From assembly GCF_002896965.1 (NCBI RefSeq), contig NZ_LYMM01000001.1, forward strand, positions 335,201-399,200: 64,000 nt of DNA, in the 5' to 3' direction. Made by a program: the position numbers and the translations under genes. Of this stretch, positions 15,606 through 24,505 are shown piece after piece (the stretch's first letter is position 1; every line of letters starts with the position of its first letter). Source of the stretch: Novosphingobium guangzhouense (GTDB lineage Bacteria; Pseudomonadota; Alphaproteobacteria; Sphingomonadales; Sphingomonadaceae). The notes beneath the pieces are model-generated. The model did no database searches, was not told where the DNA came from, and saw nothing but the letters and a program-made list of their open reading frames with translations.

Positions 15606-16607
15606 TCAGACCCCGGCAAGAAGCCGGACTGCCCGCTTCGCCCTTTGCAGGGTGCCGGGCTTTCGCTGTGCCCAAATATCCTCGATGTCCGGTTCCGTGG
15701 TTGCCGTGAACGCAAAGAACCGCTCGACGCCTTGCAACACGGATGCCAACCGTGCCGTGACCTGCGCTGGCGCGTAGATTTCAAGCCCGTTGCAGACCAT
15801 GCCGCTTCCGTCGTGCGCAAGGACCGCCCGCACTATCGCATCAACGTCCCACGCCAGTGAATGGACCCGCAACTTATGGCTGTTGAAGCCGGGGTCGAGA
15901 TAATCCGCAAGTGCATCATTGACGCTTGAAAATACCGTACAACCGTGCCCCATCGCCTCCAGGGGAGGCAGCCCGAAACCTTCGGTTGCGCCGACGTCGG
16001 CCCAATGTTCAAGCGAGTCATAGAGATAGACCTTGGAGCGTCGAAACCACGCGCCCAGATCCTCCACCCACCCGTCAAGCAGGGTGACGTCGCAATGCTC
16101 TCGCAACGCCGGCACCAGCCTTTCAAGGAGATAGCGAGAAGACTTTCTGGCCTGAACCAGAACATCAACGTCCCGATGCATCATTTCAGACGCTTCCGGA
16201 AGCTCAACTATGTTCGGCACGTGCGCAATGTAGGAGTTCGGTGCGTATCGCCCCCAATAGGCCATGGTGTTGCGGCTCACGCACAGGATCGGCACTTCGG
16301 GCGGCATGGTCATGCCCCAGCCTGTCGAATGGGCAAAGTAGACGACGTCACACCCTTTAAGCCGCTCCAGCAGCATGGCGATATCCGGCCCCCAATGGAT
16401 CACGAATATCGGTGCTCCACCGCAACCCGATCTGACGGCTGGATCTGTCAGGATATCGTCCAGGTGGACCCACCCGCCAATACGCTCGCCATAGCTGGCC
16501 GCTTGCACAGGCCGTTCCACGCGGCATGCTTCCATGAAGCGGGATTGCGCGGAATTGCCACCAACGTCCATGCGATCGTGGGGAAAGAGAAATACTATCG
16601 GGCGCAT
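15606..16607 (-). CDS. GT-B glycosyltransferase (GT4/group 1-like)
   Basis: 333-aa cytoplasmic glycosyltransferase. The C-terminal donor-binding motif T-E-G-F-G-L-P-P-L-E-A-M (about 208-219) is the family mark. The N-terminal domain begins with VFLFPHDRMDVGGNSAQSRF, where the GGN loop fits the acceptor side. Start ATG at 16607 has GGAG 5 bp upstream, and that site overlaps the stop of the GT2 gene 10 bp before, so the two are one operon. Likely adds a sugar during exopolysaccharide or surface-glycan assembly, together with the neighbouring GT2 and the sugar-phosphate transferase at 19893-20678. Donor and acceptor unknown. Confidence 0.82.
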   Translation of the reverse strand: MRPIVFLFPHDRMDVGGNSAQSRFMEACRVERPVQAASYGERIGGWVHLDDILTDPAVRSGCGGAPIFVIHWGPDIAMLLERLKGCDVVYFAHSTGWGMTMPPEVPILCVSRNTMAYWGRYAPNSYIAHVPNIVELPEASEMMHRDVDVLVQARKSSRYLLERLVPALREHCDVTLLDGWVEDLGAWFRRSKVYLYDSLEHWADVGATEGFGLPPLEAMGHGCTVFSSVNDALADYLDPGFNSHKLRVHSLAWDVDAIVRAVLAHDGSGMVCNGLEIYAPAQVTARLASVLQGVERFFAFTATTEPDIEDIWAQRKPGTLQRAKRAVRLLAGV

Positions 16608-16617
16608 CGAAGCTCCA

Positions 16618-17670
16618 TCACGTCAGCGCGCCAGCCGGGCTCAGCGCGCGCATCAAAGGGACCAGATCGGCGGCGGACAAAGGCATACGCTTTTGCGCAT
16701 CCCCCCCTGTCTGCGCGGCGTCCCATAGGCCAAGACGCTTGATGCAACTCTCGCGCAGGCTGGACAGAACAAGGCGGCGCGCTTCCCGATGCGGCCCCGC
16801 CACGCGCAGGGCGTCCAGAATCCGCCTTTCGCGCAGGGCATCAAGGGCCAACAGTTGCCGCCGCGCGCCCTCAAGATTAGCGAGCCTGGCACGCAGGAGT
16901 GCCGCAAGCCCAGCCTCGTTCGCTGAATAGCCGCGGGTCGCGGCGATCAGGCCGGCCAGGTCATCCAGCGCCAGACGATGCGACGTCGACTGGGCGTGAC
17001 GACGGTAGAAATAGCTGATCCTTGGAAGAAACTCGAAACGCGCACCCGCGAGCATCGCTCTGAACAGGAGGTCGAAATCCTCTCCAATGCGTAGACCTTC
17101 GTCGTAGCGAATACCATTTTCCAGCAAGAATGCCCTGGCGAGCAGCGGCTTGAAATAACCGAGCGAGACTTCGCGCCCGCCAATCATGCCGCACCGTACA
17201 AACTCATTCGCGGTTATTCTACGCGCCCGCCGCCAGCGTGGTGCTGCGGCGAACGCCGCTGCCTGCACGCCATCCGTTGACTGGAAGAACGAAGCCATAT
17301 TGCTGGCGCATATCTGCGCCCCCGTGGCTGCCTGATGCTCAAGAAGCCATTCAAGGTGTTGGGGATGAAGCAGGTCATCTGCATCCACAATGGCTACAAA
17401 TGGGGCGCGGGCTGCCGCCAGGCTGGTATTGCGCACTGCGCTCAGTCCCATGCGTGGTCCATCCATCAACCGCACCCGCGGATCCTTGCCCACATGATCC
17501 CGCACGATCTCCGCCGTTTCATCGGTGGAACCATCATCCACCACGACGACTTCGATCTGTCGCAACGTCTGCGCAAGCACCGAATGCAGGGCCGCATCGA
17601 TAAAATGCGCGACATTGCGCGCAACCATGAGCACGGAGACCAGAGGAGCGCTGGACGCGGATTCAATCAT
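16618..17670 (-). CDS. Family 2 glycosyltransferase (GT-A)
   Basis: 350-aa GT2 enzyme. VSVLMVARN opens the Rossmann-like domain (11-19), V-D-D-G-S-T-D is at 44-50, the nucleotide-sugar/metal D-A-D-D motif is at 96-99 and an E-D-F-D-L segment sits further in (GEDFDLLFRA). Start: the ATG at 17670 gives the usual short N-terminus before the first strand; a GTG at 17784 would add 38 residues and overlap the divergent GH16 frame. It probably acts with the GT-B gene downstream in surface polysaccharide synthesis. No transmembrane helices are obvious. Confidence 0.85.
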   Translation of the reverse strand: MIESASSAPLVSVLMVARNVAHFIDAALHSVLAQTLRQIEVVVVDDGSTDETAEIVRDHVGKDPRVRLMDGPRMGLSAVRNTSLAAARAPFVAIVDADDLLHPQHLEWLLEHQAATGAQICASNMASFFQSTDGVQAAAFAAAPRWRRARRITANEFVRCGMIGGREVSLGYFKPLLARAFLLENGIRYDEGLRIGEDFDLLFRAMLAGARFEFLPRISYFYRRHAQSTSHRLALDDLAGLIAATRGYSANEAGLAALLRARLANLEGARRQLLALDALRERRILDALRVAGPHREARRLVLSSLRESCIKRLGLWDAAQTGGDAQKRMPLSAADLVPLMRALSPAGALT

Positions 17671-17850
17671 GGCAGTTCGGGCATAAGAGCGAAGTCCGAT
17701 CGCTAGAAACCGTGCACACACGATAGCCACGGCTCGGCCCAGCGCGAACCGCAACGTCCTCCGTTCCGGATGCGATACTTTCACGCTGTCGCCGACGCTG
17801 ACCTATGCTGCCTCCAATCCCGATACTGTAGCGTCGGAAGCAGACATTTG

Positions 17851-18789
17851 ATGATCGTGAACGCCCTGGAGCAGCCACGCACGCAGACGCGTGCCTACAA
17901 GATATGCCGTCGCATCGCGATGCACATGGCGCTTAGCGCTTGTGCAAGCATTTCGGCGACCGCCGCTCCGGTGACGACACACGATGGTGGACCATTGTCT
18001 CACCTTGGCGCCCCATCTTTCGACGAACGCTTCGAAAGTTTTGACCATGGCAGCGATCAGGCACGCCCCCGGCGGCCGCATCGCTGGCGCACCGTTTTCG
18101 GGCACGGAGGACCCACATCAGTTTCCAACCGTCAGATGTCGGCGACCAGTTTCGCATCGGACTCCGGCTTTACGGGAATGACATCGGCGGGGCCTGGCCC
18201 AACTGCCCTGAACCTTGACCCCTTCCTGCATGAGCCAGGACGCCTTACAATACTGGGCCGCCGCACTCCTGCACATTTGCGCCAGTTGGCATGGAACAAA
18301 CCGTTCTACGGCGGTGCCATCACTACGAAGTTCAGCTTTTCCCAGAAGTACGGCTATTTCGAAATCGAGGCCCGGCTTCCATCCGGAAAAGGAATGTGGC
18401 CGGCCTTCTGGCTAATGCCGACAGGCGGGAGCTGGCCCGAAGACGGCGAAATCGACGTGTTTGAAGGGCTTGGAGACCCCCATACTATCTACTGCACCGT
18501 GATAGCTGGAAAACTCCGGAAAAGCACACCCGTTCGGCTCACGTTCGACGCGTCGTCCGCGTTCCACCGCTACGGCATCTTGTGGGGGCCGAAGGAAATG
18601 ACATGGTACGTCGATCGCAAGCGTGTGGCGCAAGCACAGACCCCGGCCGCGCTTACCAGACAACCCGCCTATATAATTGCCAACCTTGCTATCGGCGGAA
18701 ACTGGGGTGGTTATCCTGACGCTAGCACATCTTTTCCGGGTAAGTACGAAGTGCGCCGCATCACCGCGTGGCCTCATCCGCACGATTGA
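17851..18789 (+). CDS. Glycoside hydrolase family 16 endo-beta-glucanase (ExoK/licheninase-like)
   Basis: 312-aa secreted glucanase. Catalytic motif E-I-D-V-F-E has nucleophile Glu200, Asp202 and acid/base Glu205. Other family marks are YGYFEIEARLPSGKGMWPAFWLMP before it and YGILWGPKEMTWYVDRK after it. The N-terminus has a weak signal peptide (ICRRIAMHMALSACASISATAAP), so export is likely. Start ATG at 17851 has GGAAG about 10 bp upstream; starts at 17770 or 17920 are possible. GH16 enzymes in exopolysaccharide loci (for example ExoK) trim the polymer, which fits the adjacent glycosyltransferases and sugar-phosphate transferase. Confidence 0.88.
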   Translation: MIVNALEQPRTQTRAYKICRRIAMHMALSACASISATAAPVTTHDGGPLSHLGAPSFDERFESFDHGSDQARPRRPHRWRTVFGHGGPTSVSNRQMSATSFASDSGFTGMTSAGPGPTALNLDPFLHEPGRLTILGRRTPAHLRQLAWNKPFYGGAITTKFSFSQKYGYFEIEARLPSGKGMWPAFWLMPTGGSWPEDGEIDVFEGLGDPHTIYCTVIAGKLRKSTPVRLTFDASSAFHRYGILWGPKEMTWYVDRKRVAQAQTPAALTRQPAYIIANLAIGGNWGGYPDASTSFPGKYEVRRITAWPHPHD

Positions 18790-19052
18790 GAAATCAATAG
18801 CCGAACGCAGCGGCTTGTCGGCGGACGACAGATCCTCAAACTCCATCACCGAGAAACGAAGCAATCAATCTGCGAGAGAGCCGCAGACTGCTGCCGAGCG
18901 CATGCTGCATGCGATTTCCACCGCTCAATTGCATTTGCGAATCATTATCTATAGCTGCAGTGGTGCGCGATACTTTCGCGTCTCGTTCTTCTTCCAAGCA
19001 TGCCGGCCCCCTTCTGGCGGCCGCAGCTTGAACTGGAAAGAAATGCCCTGAC

Positions 19053-19454
19053 ATGAACACCCTTGATGACACCATGAAGCAATTCCTTGCTGTTCAATTG
19101 CCCATCCAGTCGACGGTGAGCAAAGACGGTTTGCCCGACATTGGCCCCAAACGCTCGCTCAGGGTCTATGATGACAAGACGCTGATATACAACGAGAATA
19201 CCGGTGGACAGACGCTAAAGAATATTCTTGATGGTTCGAAAATGGCCGTCGCGGTAATCGATCGGGAAGCGCTCGATGGCTATCGGTTCGTCGGTCAACC
19301 GGAAGTGTTCTCCGAGGGCGAACCTTTCGACAACGCCGTCGCGTTCGCCAACGGCGCCGGAATGAAAACCCCCAAGTTCGCCGTACTGATCCATCTCGAA
19401 GAAATATTCACGCTTCGCTCAGGCCCCGCCGCCGGGACGAAAATCGCTGCCTGA
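19053..19454 (+). CDS. Pyridoxamine 5'-phosphate oxidase-like FMN-binding protein
   Basis: 133-aa small split-barrel flavoprotein of the PPOX class. Visible marks are the N-terminal strand LPIQSTVSKDGLPDIGPKRSLRVYDD, the segment ENTGGQTLKNI (FMN-phosphate-contact region) and KMAVAVIDREALDGYRFVGQPEV. Such proteins reduce or bind small molecules with FMN or F420. It stands alone between the GH16 and sugar-phosphate transferase genes, with a 263-bp gap upstream and a hairpin downstream, so it is probably monocistronic. Its role is unknown. It could supply reduced flavin in principle but has no link to the monooxygenases by position. Confidence 0.75.
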   Translation: MNTLDDTMKQFLAVQLPIQSTVSKDGLPDIGPKRSLRVYDDKTLIYNENTGGQTLKNILDGSKMAVAVIDREALDGYRFVGQPEVFSEGEPFDNAVAFANGAGMKTPKFAVLIHLEEIFTLRSGPAAGTKIAA

Positions 19455-19479
19455 GGTGTCGCTGCGTTACTGCTGAAAC

Positions 19480-19513
19480 GGCTTCCGACCGTTCAGTTGA
19501 CCAGTCGGAAGCC
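19480..19513 (+). terminator. Hairpin after the PPOX-like gene
   Basis: A perfect 10-bp inverted repeat GGCTTCCGAC / GTCGGAAGCC with a 14-nt loop lies 25 bp after the stop. No T-run follows, so it is a terminator-like or RNA-stabilising hairpin. Confidence 0.5.
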
Positions 19514-19892
19514 AAACCCTCGCATATCAAGCGCCTTGCGGCTTTCTACTGCCGATGCCGCACTCACGATTCGCATGCCGCCCATGCTAACGATTGCATA
19601 TCGGACAATTTCCCCCCCGATGCGGCCAATCAGAATGGATGTTTAATCCAAAATGAATGTTTAAATTTTCAAGTCATCCAAATTCGATCGAATTTCAACA
19701 TATGAATATTTCGGAAATCCTTAGTTTAGACACCATTGGATTGAAAAAGATGATCCATTTCATTGCAATTGGATCAATCATTCATACCGCACTGCAGCGT
19801 GAACCTGTTGACCCCACCTTAACTTATATTACGATGCCATAAACCAACGTATGGCAGGCAAACTGCCGGTCTTGTTTATGCAGGGTGGATCG
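19514..19892. other. AT-rich intergenic region before the sugar-phosphate transferase gene
   Basis: About 380 bp, with 19600-19850 markedly AT-rich compared with all neighbours. Two near-identical 13-mers, AATGGATGTTTAA (19634-19646) and AATGAATGTTTAA (19652-19664), are spaced 18 bp apart and could be a regulator site. A 61-codon frame here has no ribosome site and low-complexity composition and is not called. Probably the promoter of the downstream gene. Confidence 0.45.
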
Positions 19893-20678
19893 ATGGACGC
19901 TCTTTCGAGTCATTTCGACGACACGGCCCGACCTGAAGCGGCGCCACCGTTCACTGTCTATGAAAATCCGGGAAGGCCGCGACCGGTAGCCGGCGTAGTG
20001 ACGCCGATCACCAACATCCCGGACAAGGTCACGTGCCGAGCGCGGGAGGAACAGATCATGGCGAACGGCACCTCTTCTGCCGGGCGCGCATTCGACATTG
20101 TAATCGCCCTGACCGCGATCATGATCTTTCTTCCGTTTCTTGTAATTGCCGCGATGGCCATCAAGCTCTCGGCACCCGGTCCGGTGCTCTTTGTGCAGTA
20201 TCGCGTCGGTCGGGACGGCAAGCTCTTCCCGTGCCTGAAATTTCGCTCGATGGTCATAAATGCCCAGGAAGTGCTACATGATGTTCTGGCATCATCGCCC
20301 GAAGCACGCGCGGAATGGCACCGGGATCAGAAGTTACGAAACGACCCGCGTATAACCCCGATCGGATCGCTGCTGCGCAAGAGCAGTCTGGACGAGCTGC
20401 CGCAGCTCTTCAATATCCTCGCCGGACACATGAGCATTGTTGGGCCACGCCCCATCATCGAAGCTGAAATCCATCGCTATGGCGCGCGGTTCGGCGCATA
20501 CTGTTCCGTCCGACCGGGGCTTACCGGCCTGTGGCAAGTCAGTGGCCGCAACGAAGTATCTTATGAAGCACGCGTCAGACTTGACGCATTCTACGCGCTT
20601 CGCAAATCAACGCTCTACGATCTTGCAATTTGCTTTCGCACCATTCCTGCCGTTCTGGCATCGCGCGGGGTGTACTAG
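19893..20678 (+). CDS. Undecaprenyl-phosphate sugar-1-phosphate transferase (WbaP/ExoY family)
   Basis: 261-aa initiating enzyme of surface polysaccharide synthesis; it transfers a hexose-1-phosphate to the lipid carrier at the inner membrane. One membrane helix lies at about 66-92, then the family core: [16 protein letters not shown], the catalytic D167-E168 in [23 protein letters not shown], and [14 protein letters not shown] near the C-terminus. It is the short ExoY/WcaJ-core form with an extra ~60-residue hydrophilic N-terminus. Start ATG at 19893 was chosen for AGGGTGG about 8-10 bp upstream; 19851 has no such site. Context is the exopolysaccharide cluster fragment 15606-20678. Confidence 0.9.
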   Translation: MDALSSHFDDTARPEAAPPFTVYENPGRPRPVAGVVTPITNIPDKVTCRAREEQIMANGTSSAGRAFDIVIALTAIMIFLPFLVIAAMAIKLSAPGPVLFVQYRVGRDGKLFPCLKFRSMVINAQEVLHDVLASSPEARAEWHRDQKLRNDPRITPIGSLLRKSSLDELPQLFNILAGHMSIVGPRPIIEAEIHRYGARFGAYCSVRPGLTGLWQVSGRNEVSYEARVRLDAFYALRKSTLYDLAICFRTIPAVLASRGVY

Positions 20679-20695
20679 GCTGCGGCATTCACCCG

Positions 20696-22045
20696 TTATA
20701 ATGCGCTCGATGTAAGCAGGTTCTTGTGGACCACGCCATTCTTGACGATCACCAGCAGGTTGCGCTCGAAATCTTCCAGAAGTCGCAAGTCATCCAGCGG
20801 ATTGCCCCTGATCAGAATAAGATCCGCCCAGGCGCCTTCGCGCAAGACGCCAAGCGGTGCGCTGCGATAGGGGTCGCGTTTGCCGCTGCGCGCGAACAGG
20901 GCGCAGTTCCCGGATGTTGCGATGCGCAGGACTTCGGAATTGGAGAAGACCGTGCCAAGGCGCGGCAGCATCGCGTTCTCGGTACGGGACGTGGTTGTCC
21001 GGGCGAATAGGTCTGTGCCGAATGCCACCTCGACCCCGTGCTTCTTCGCCAGTTCCACGCTCGAACGCCAACCGGCGCTGCCCAGTGATTGATGGGCCTT
21101 GTCCATCTGTTCAGGCGAGAGCACGTTGTCCCCGGTCTCAAACGGCTGGGTAGATAACCATGCGCCCTTCTCGGCCATGTAGGCTGCCGTCGCATCATCG
21201 ATAAGATGGCCGTGCTCGATCGAAACCACGCCCGCATCAAGGCAACGCCGAACACCGGCCGCGGTATAGACGTGGGCGCAGGCGTAAGTGCCCCAGTCCG
21301 TGGCCGCCTGCACGATGGCGCGCAGTTCCTCTGGCGTAAACTGCAGAGTGTCGATCGGATCGAAGTCGGACGTGACGCCGCCGCCCGCCATGATCTTGAT
21401 CTGCGTGGCGCCGCGCTTGAGCTGCTGGCGCGTTGCAGCAAGGACTTCGGGCACACCGTTCGCCACCGCCGTCATGCCAAGGCGACGATAGCGTGACGCA
21501 TCGCCCCCCATCGTTGGCGGCAGTTCTTCTACCGGGTCGAAATCGCCGTGGCCGGACGTCTGAGAAATGGCCGCACCACTGGGATAGCAACGCGGACCAG
21601 GTACGATACCCTGTTCGATGGCATCGCGAATGCCGAACACCGCGCCTGCCGTATCGCGCACGGTGGTAAAACCGCGCTTCAATTGGCGCTCTGCATCCTT
21701 GAGCACCAGCGCGATGGAAACCGCATCTTGCGGCCCCATCCATGATGAACCCTTCACCGCCGACATGTGCCAGTGCGCATCCGTCAGGCCGGGCATCAAA
21801 GTCTGCCCTGCGGCATCGATCACTGTTGCACCCGGTGGCGCGGGAATGTCGCCAGGCGACACGGCATCGATGCGATCACCACTAATGCGCACATTGCGCG
21901 GCTCGCGCCGGCTGCCCGTGCCGTCGAACAGCATGGCATTGCGGATAAGCACGCAACTGCCGCCCGAACCGGGGGCGGTTGCGCCAAGCAGCGGCAACAT
22001 CGCCAGACCGCCAAGAGCAGCGCGGCGGCTCACTGATGCTGTCAT
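20696..22045 (-). CDS. Metal-dependent amidohydrolase (imidazolonepropionase/prolidase-like), exported
   Basis: 449-aa amidohydrolase-superfamily enzyme. Metal-site marks are the H-x-H in LTDAHWHM, the Lys expected to be carboxylated in TQIKIMAGGG, His residues in CAHVYTAAG and SIEHGHLID, and the final Asp in FGTDLFA. The N-terminus SRRAALGG followed by a hydrophobic stretch looks like a Tat-type signal, giving a periplasmic enzyme. Start ATG at 22045 has GGAG 7 bp before; longer forms overlap PaiB. Relatives cleave dipeptides, X-Pro or cyclic amides. Last gene of the operon 24427-20696 and ends convergently 18 bp from the polysaccharide gene. Confidence 0.88.
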   Translation of the reverse strand: MTASVSRRAALGGLAMLPLLGATAPGSGGSCVLIRNAMLFDGTGSRREPRNVRISGDRIDAVSPGDIPAPPGATVIDAAGQTLMPGLTDAHWHMSAVKGSSWMGPQDAVSIALVLKDAERQLKRGFTTVRDTAGAVFGIRDAIEQGIVPGPRCYPSGAAISQTSGHGDFDPVEELPPTMGGDASRYRRLGMTAVANGVPEVLAATRQQLKRGATQIKIMAGGGVTSDFDPIDTLQFTPEELRAIVQAATDWGTYACAHVYTAAGVRRCLDAGVVSIEHGHLIDDATAAYMAEKGAWLSTQPFETGDNVLSPEQMDKAHQSLGSAGWRSSVELAKKHGVEVAFGTDLFARTTTSRTENAMLPRLGTVFSNSEVLRIATSGNCALFARSGKRDPYRSAPLGVLREGAWADLILIRGNPLDDLRLLEDFERNLLVIVKNGVVHKNLLTSSAL

Positions 22046-22073
22046 TCCCAAACTCCGGTTCCGGTGCGGGAGA

Positions 22074-22664
22074 TTACGGGCGCTGCCCAAGCATCGCCGC
22101 GGCCAACGGACTGGCACCTTCCGCCGCGACGATTTCCGCAAAGGTCTGCGCGGTTTCGTCCTGCCCCAGCTTGAACTGGGCGTGCTGCGACAGAACCACG
22201 GCACGGAACGCGACGACGCGCTGGGTCATGCCTTCAAAGCGTTCCCCCATCCGGGCGACGGTCCAGGCGCCTTCGTGCGTTCCCTCCAGTTCGCTGACGA
22301 GTTCGACGATGGCCGCCCGATTGCGTTCCGGTCCAAACTGCAGCTCCACTTCGAACTGCGCGAAGCGATAGTTCCAGGTCGGCCCCCAGCCGGGCGCGGA
22401 GACCACGCCCGGAGAGATGTATCCATGCGGTCCAAGGAACGCGATCTGCGCACGCGGCGATGCCTGCGCGCGAGCCGTATGGGGGTTGGCCAATGCGAAA
22501 TGGCCGACGAAGGCGCGGATCTCGCCGGTATGGTCCAGCTCCGCCAGCAACGGCAGAGGTGTGGTGACGAACCCCTGCGCATCGTGCGTAGTCACCAGAG
22601 CCAGCTTTTCCTCACGCACGAACTGCGCGACATCCGCATCGCTGCGGGGCGAGAACAGCCCCAT
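22074..22664 (-). CDS. PaiB-like FMN-binding split-barrel protein
   Basis: 196-aa protein of the PaiB / FMN_bind_2 family. Marks are the N-terminal segment VREEKLALVTTHDAQGFVTTPLPLL, HFALANPH near 58-65, FLGPHGYISPGVV and PTWNYRFAQFEV. Bacillus PaiB was described as a negative regulator, but the fold is flavin-binding, so an enzymatic role is equally possible. ATG at 22664 shares its A with the upstream amidohydrolase stop (TGATG), so it is coupled to that gene. The association with two amidohydrolases suggests a role in the same catabolic step. Confidence 0.82.
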   Translation of the reverse strand: MGLFSPRSDADVAQFVREEKLALVTTHDAQGFVTTPLPLLAELDHTGEIRAFVGHFALANPHTARAQASPRAQIAFLGPHGYISPGVVSAPGWGPTWNYRFAQFEVELQFGPERNRAAIVELVSELEGTHEGAWTVARMGERFEGMTQRVVAFRAVVLSQHAQFKLGQDETAQTFAEIVAAEGASPLAAAMLGQRP

Positions 22665-24427
22665 CAACGCGCCGCCGTATCGAGCGTGCCGTAGACGGGC
22701 TTGCCCTTGAACATGGTCATCAGCACCTTGGTTTGGTGGATGCGGCGCGCGTCGAGCTTGAAGATGTCCTTGTCCAGTACGACCAGATCGGCGCTCTTGC
22801 CCGGCCGGATCGAGCCGGTTTCCTGATCGAGATGGTTCACGTAGGCAACGTCCAGCGTGTAGGACTTGACCGCCTGCGCCAGCGTAACAGCCTCACCCGC
22901 GATAAGGGGCTCACGGTCACCCTCGGGTGCCACGCGGGTCAGAGCGACTTCGATGCCCAGCAGCGGATCTGCCGAGGCGACCGACCAGTCCGCACCGTAA
23001 GCCACGCGCCCGCCGAACTTCTCGACGCTGCCCACGGGGTAGATGTACTGCGAACGCTTCGGCCCGATCCGTTCCTTGGTCAGATCCATGTACGGTTCGT
23101 TGCAGGTCCACAGCGGCTGGAAGATCGCCGTCACGCCAAGCGTCGCAAAGCGCGGCTGGTCGGCCGGATCGATCACGTTGAGGTGCGAGATCATCGGTCG
23201 CGTATCGGCATTGCCATCCGAACGGCGCGCGGTTGCCACCGCGTCCAGCGCCTCCCGCACGGCCGCATCGCCGATGGTGTGATAATGGGACTGCATGCCC
23301 TGTTCATCGAGCGCGGTCGTGGCGGCCGCGAGTATGCCCGCCGGAATTTGTGGTGCGCCCACTTCCTGCGTGCCCTCGTAAGGCTTGAGCATATAGGCAG
23401 TCTGCTGCGGGATGACGCCGTCGATATAGAACTTGACGCTGCGTGCGGTGATGCCAAGCGTGCGGGCGCGCTGCGATGCCTTGTATAGACCCGGCAGCTG
23501 TTCCAGCCCCTTTTCGTTCTTCCACTTTAGGTCGATCGCCACATCGACGGTCAGTTGGCCCTTGTCGGCCACCGCCTTGTAGGCATCGATCACCGCGCTT
23601 GAACCGTCTTCCTCCCACTCGATGCCCGCATCATGCCAGTTGGTGATCCCTAGCGAGTTGAAGTGCTTTGCGGTGTAGGCGATCGCGTCCTGCAGATCCT
23701 GCCCGGTGGTTTCCGGCATGAGCGCGTTTACCAGATCCTGCGCGGACTCCTGCAGGCCGCCGATGGGCTCCCCGGTCTTGGGGTCGCGATCGATCTTGCC
23801 GTTCAGCGGGTCTTTGGTCGCCTTGGTGATCCCGGCAAGCTGCAACGCCTTCGAGTTGACCCACAGGCTGTGCCCCCCGGTTGACCGGAAGATTAGCGGA
23901 CGCGTGGTGGAAAGCTTGTCGAGGATGTCCTTGGTCGGCACGCCGTTGGGCGGGAACAGGCCATCTTCCCAACCCACGCCATATATCACCGAGGTGCCCG
24001 GCGTCTCGGAAATGCACTTGGCGATGATCTTGCGGTAGTCGTCGATGGACTTGCCGGCATGAAGCGCGCAGCGGGCGTGGCTCATCCCACCGAAGACGGG
24101 GTGATTATGCGCATCGCCGAAGGAAGGGAGCAGCAGCTTGCCCTTGAGGTCGACCACTTGCGTCTGCGTGCCCTTCTGGACCGCAACGTCCTTTGCGGTT
24201 CCCACGGCGATGATCCGACCATCGCGGATTGCCACGGCCTCGGCCCAGGGGTGGGTCTCGTCCACGGTATAGATGCGCGCATTGGTAATGATGAGGTCAG
24301 CCATGCCTTCGGCCGCAGCCATGGCCGGGGCGGGAGCAAGAGCGGCAATCACCATCGTCGATGCCGTTAGCGAGAGCGGGGCCAGAGTGCGGCGGATTGC
24401 GAGGCGAATGGCGGGGCGAAGATGCAT
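22664..24427 (-). CDS. Amidohydrolase family 3 protein (YtcJ/N-substituted formamide deformylase-like)
   Basis: 587-aa metal-dependent hydrolase. The metal ligands His107 and His109 are in FGDAHNHP, the Lys in SVKFYIDGVIPQQTAY, His in HYHTIGDAAV and MISHLNVID, and the Asp in VAYGADWSV. The N-terminal signal peptide (hydrophobic stretch 18-36, ending AMA-AAE) places it in the periplasm. Family members hydrolyse N-substituted formamides or other amides. Start ATG at 24427 has GAGG 9 bp upstream. It is the first gene after the terminator of the TonB receptor gene and is coupled to the PaiB-like gene. Confidence 0.88.
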   Translation of the reverse strand: MHLRPAIRLAIRRTLAPLSLTASTMVIAALAPAPAMAAAEGMADLIITNARIYTVDETHPWAEAVAIRDGRIIAVGTAKDVAVQKGTQTQVVDLKGKLLLPSFGDAHNHPVFGGMSHARCALHAGKSIDDYRKIIAKCISETPGTSVIYGVGWEDGLFPPNGVPTKDILDKLSTTRPLIFRSTGGHSLWVNSKALQLAGITKATKDPLNGKIDRDPKTGEPIGGLQESAQDLVNALMPETTGQDLQDAIAYTAKHFNSLGITNWHDAGIEWEEDGSSAVIDAYKAVADKGQLTVDVAIDLKWKNEKGLEQLPGLYKASQRARTLGITARSVKFYIDGVIPQQTAYMLKPYEGTQEVGAPQIPAGILAAATTALDEQGMQSHYHTIGDAAVREALDAVATARRSDGNADTRPMISHLNVIDPADQPRFATLGVTAIFQPLWTCNEPYMDLTKERIGPKRSQYIYPVGSVEKFGGRVAYGADWSVASADPLLGIEVALTRVAPEGDREPLIAGEAVTLAQAVKSYTLDVAYVNHLDQETGSIRPGKSADLVVLDKDIFKLDARRIHQTKVLMTMFKGKPVYGTLDTAAR

Positions 24428-24456
24428 GGCGTGGTCCTCGAAAACTGTATGCGACC

Positions 24457-24490
24457 GAAAAAGCGGGAGCCGGCTTGCACCGGCTCCCGT
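24457..24490 (-). terminator. Intrinsic terminator of the TonB receptor gene
   Basis: A perfect 10-bp stem CGGGAGCCGG / CCGGCTCCCG with a 6-nt loop is followed on the minus strand by CTTTTT. It is 16 bp after the receptor stop and separates it from the amidohydrolase operon. Confidence 0.88.
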
Positions 24491-24505
24491 CAGGTCGGTT
24501 GGGTA

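Noticed and set aside
18677..19051. 124-codon frame overlapping the end of the GH16 gene
   Set aside because: Shares most of its first part with GH16 in another frame, with no ribosome site and no domain.
19657..19842. 61-codon frame in the AT-rich gap
   Set aside because: No ribosome site, low-complexity content and no family match; probably non-coding.
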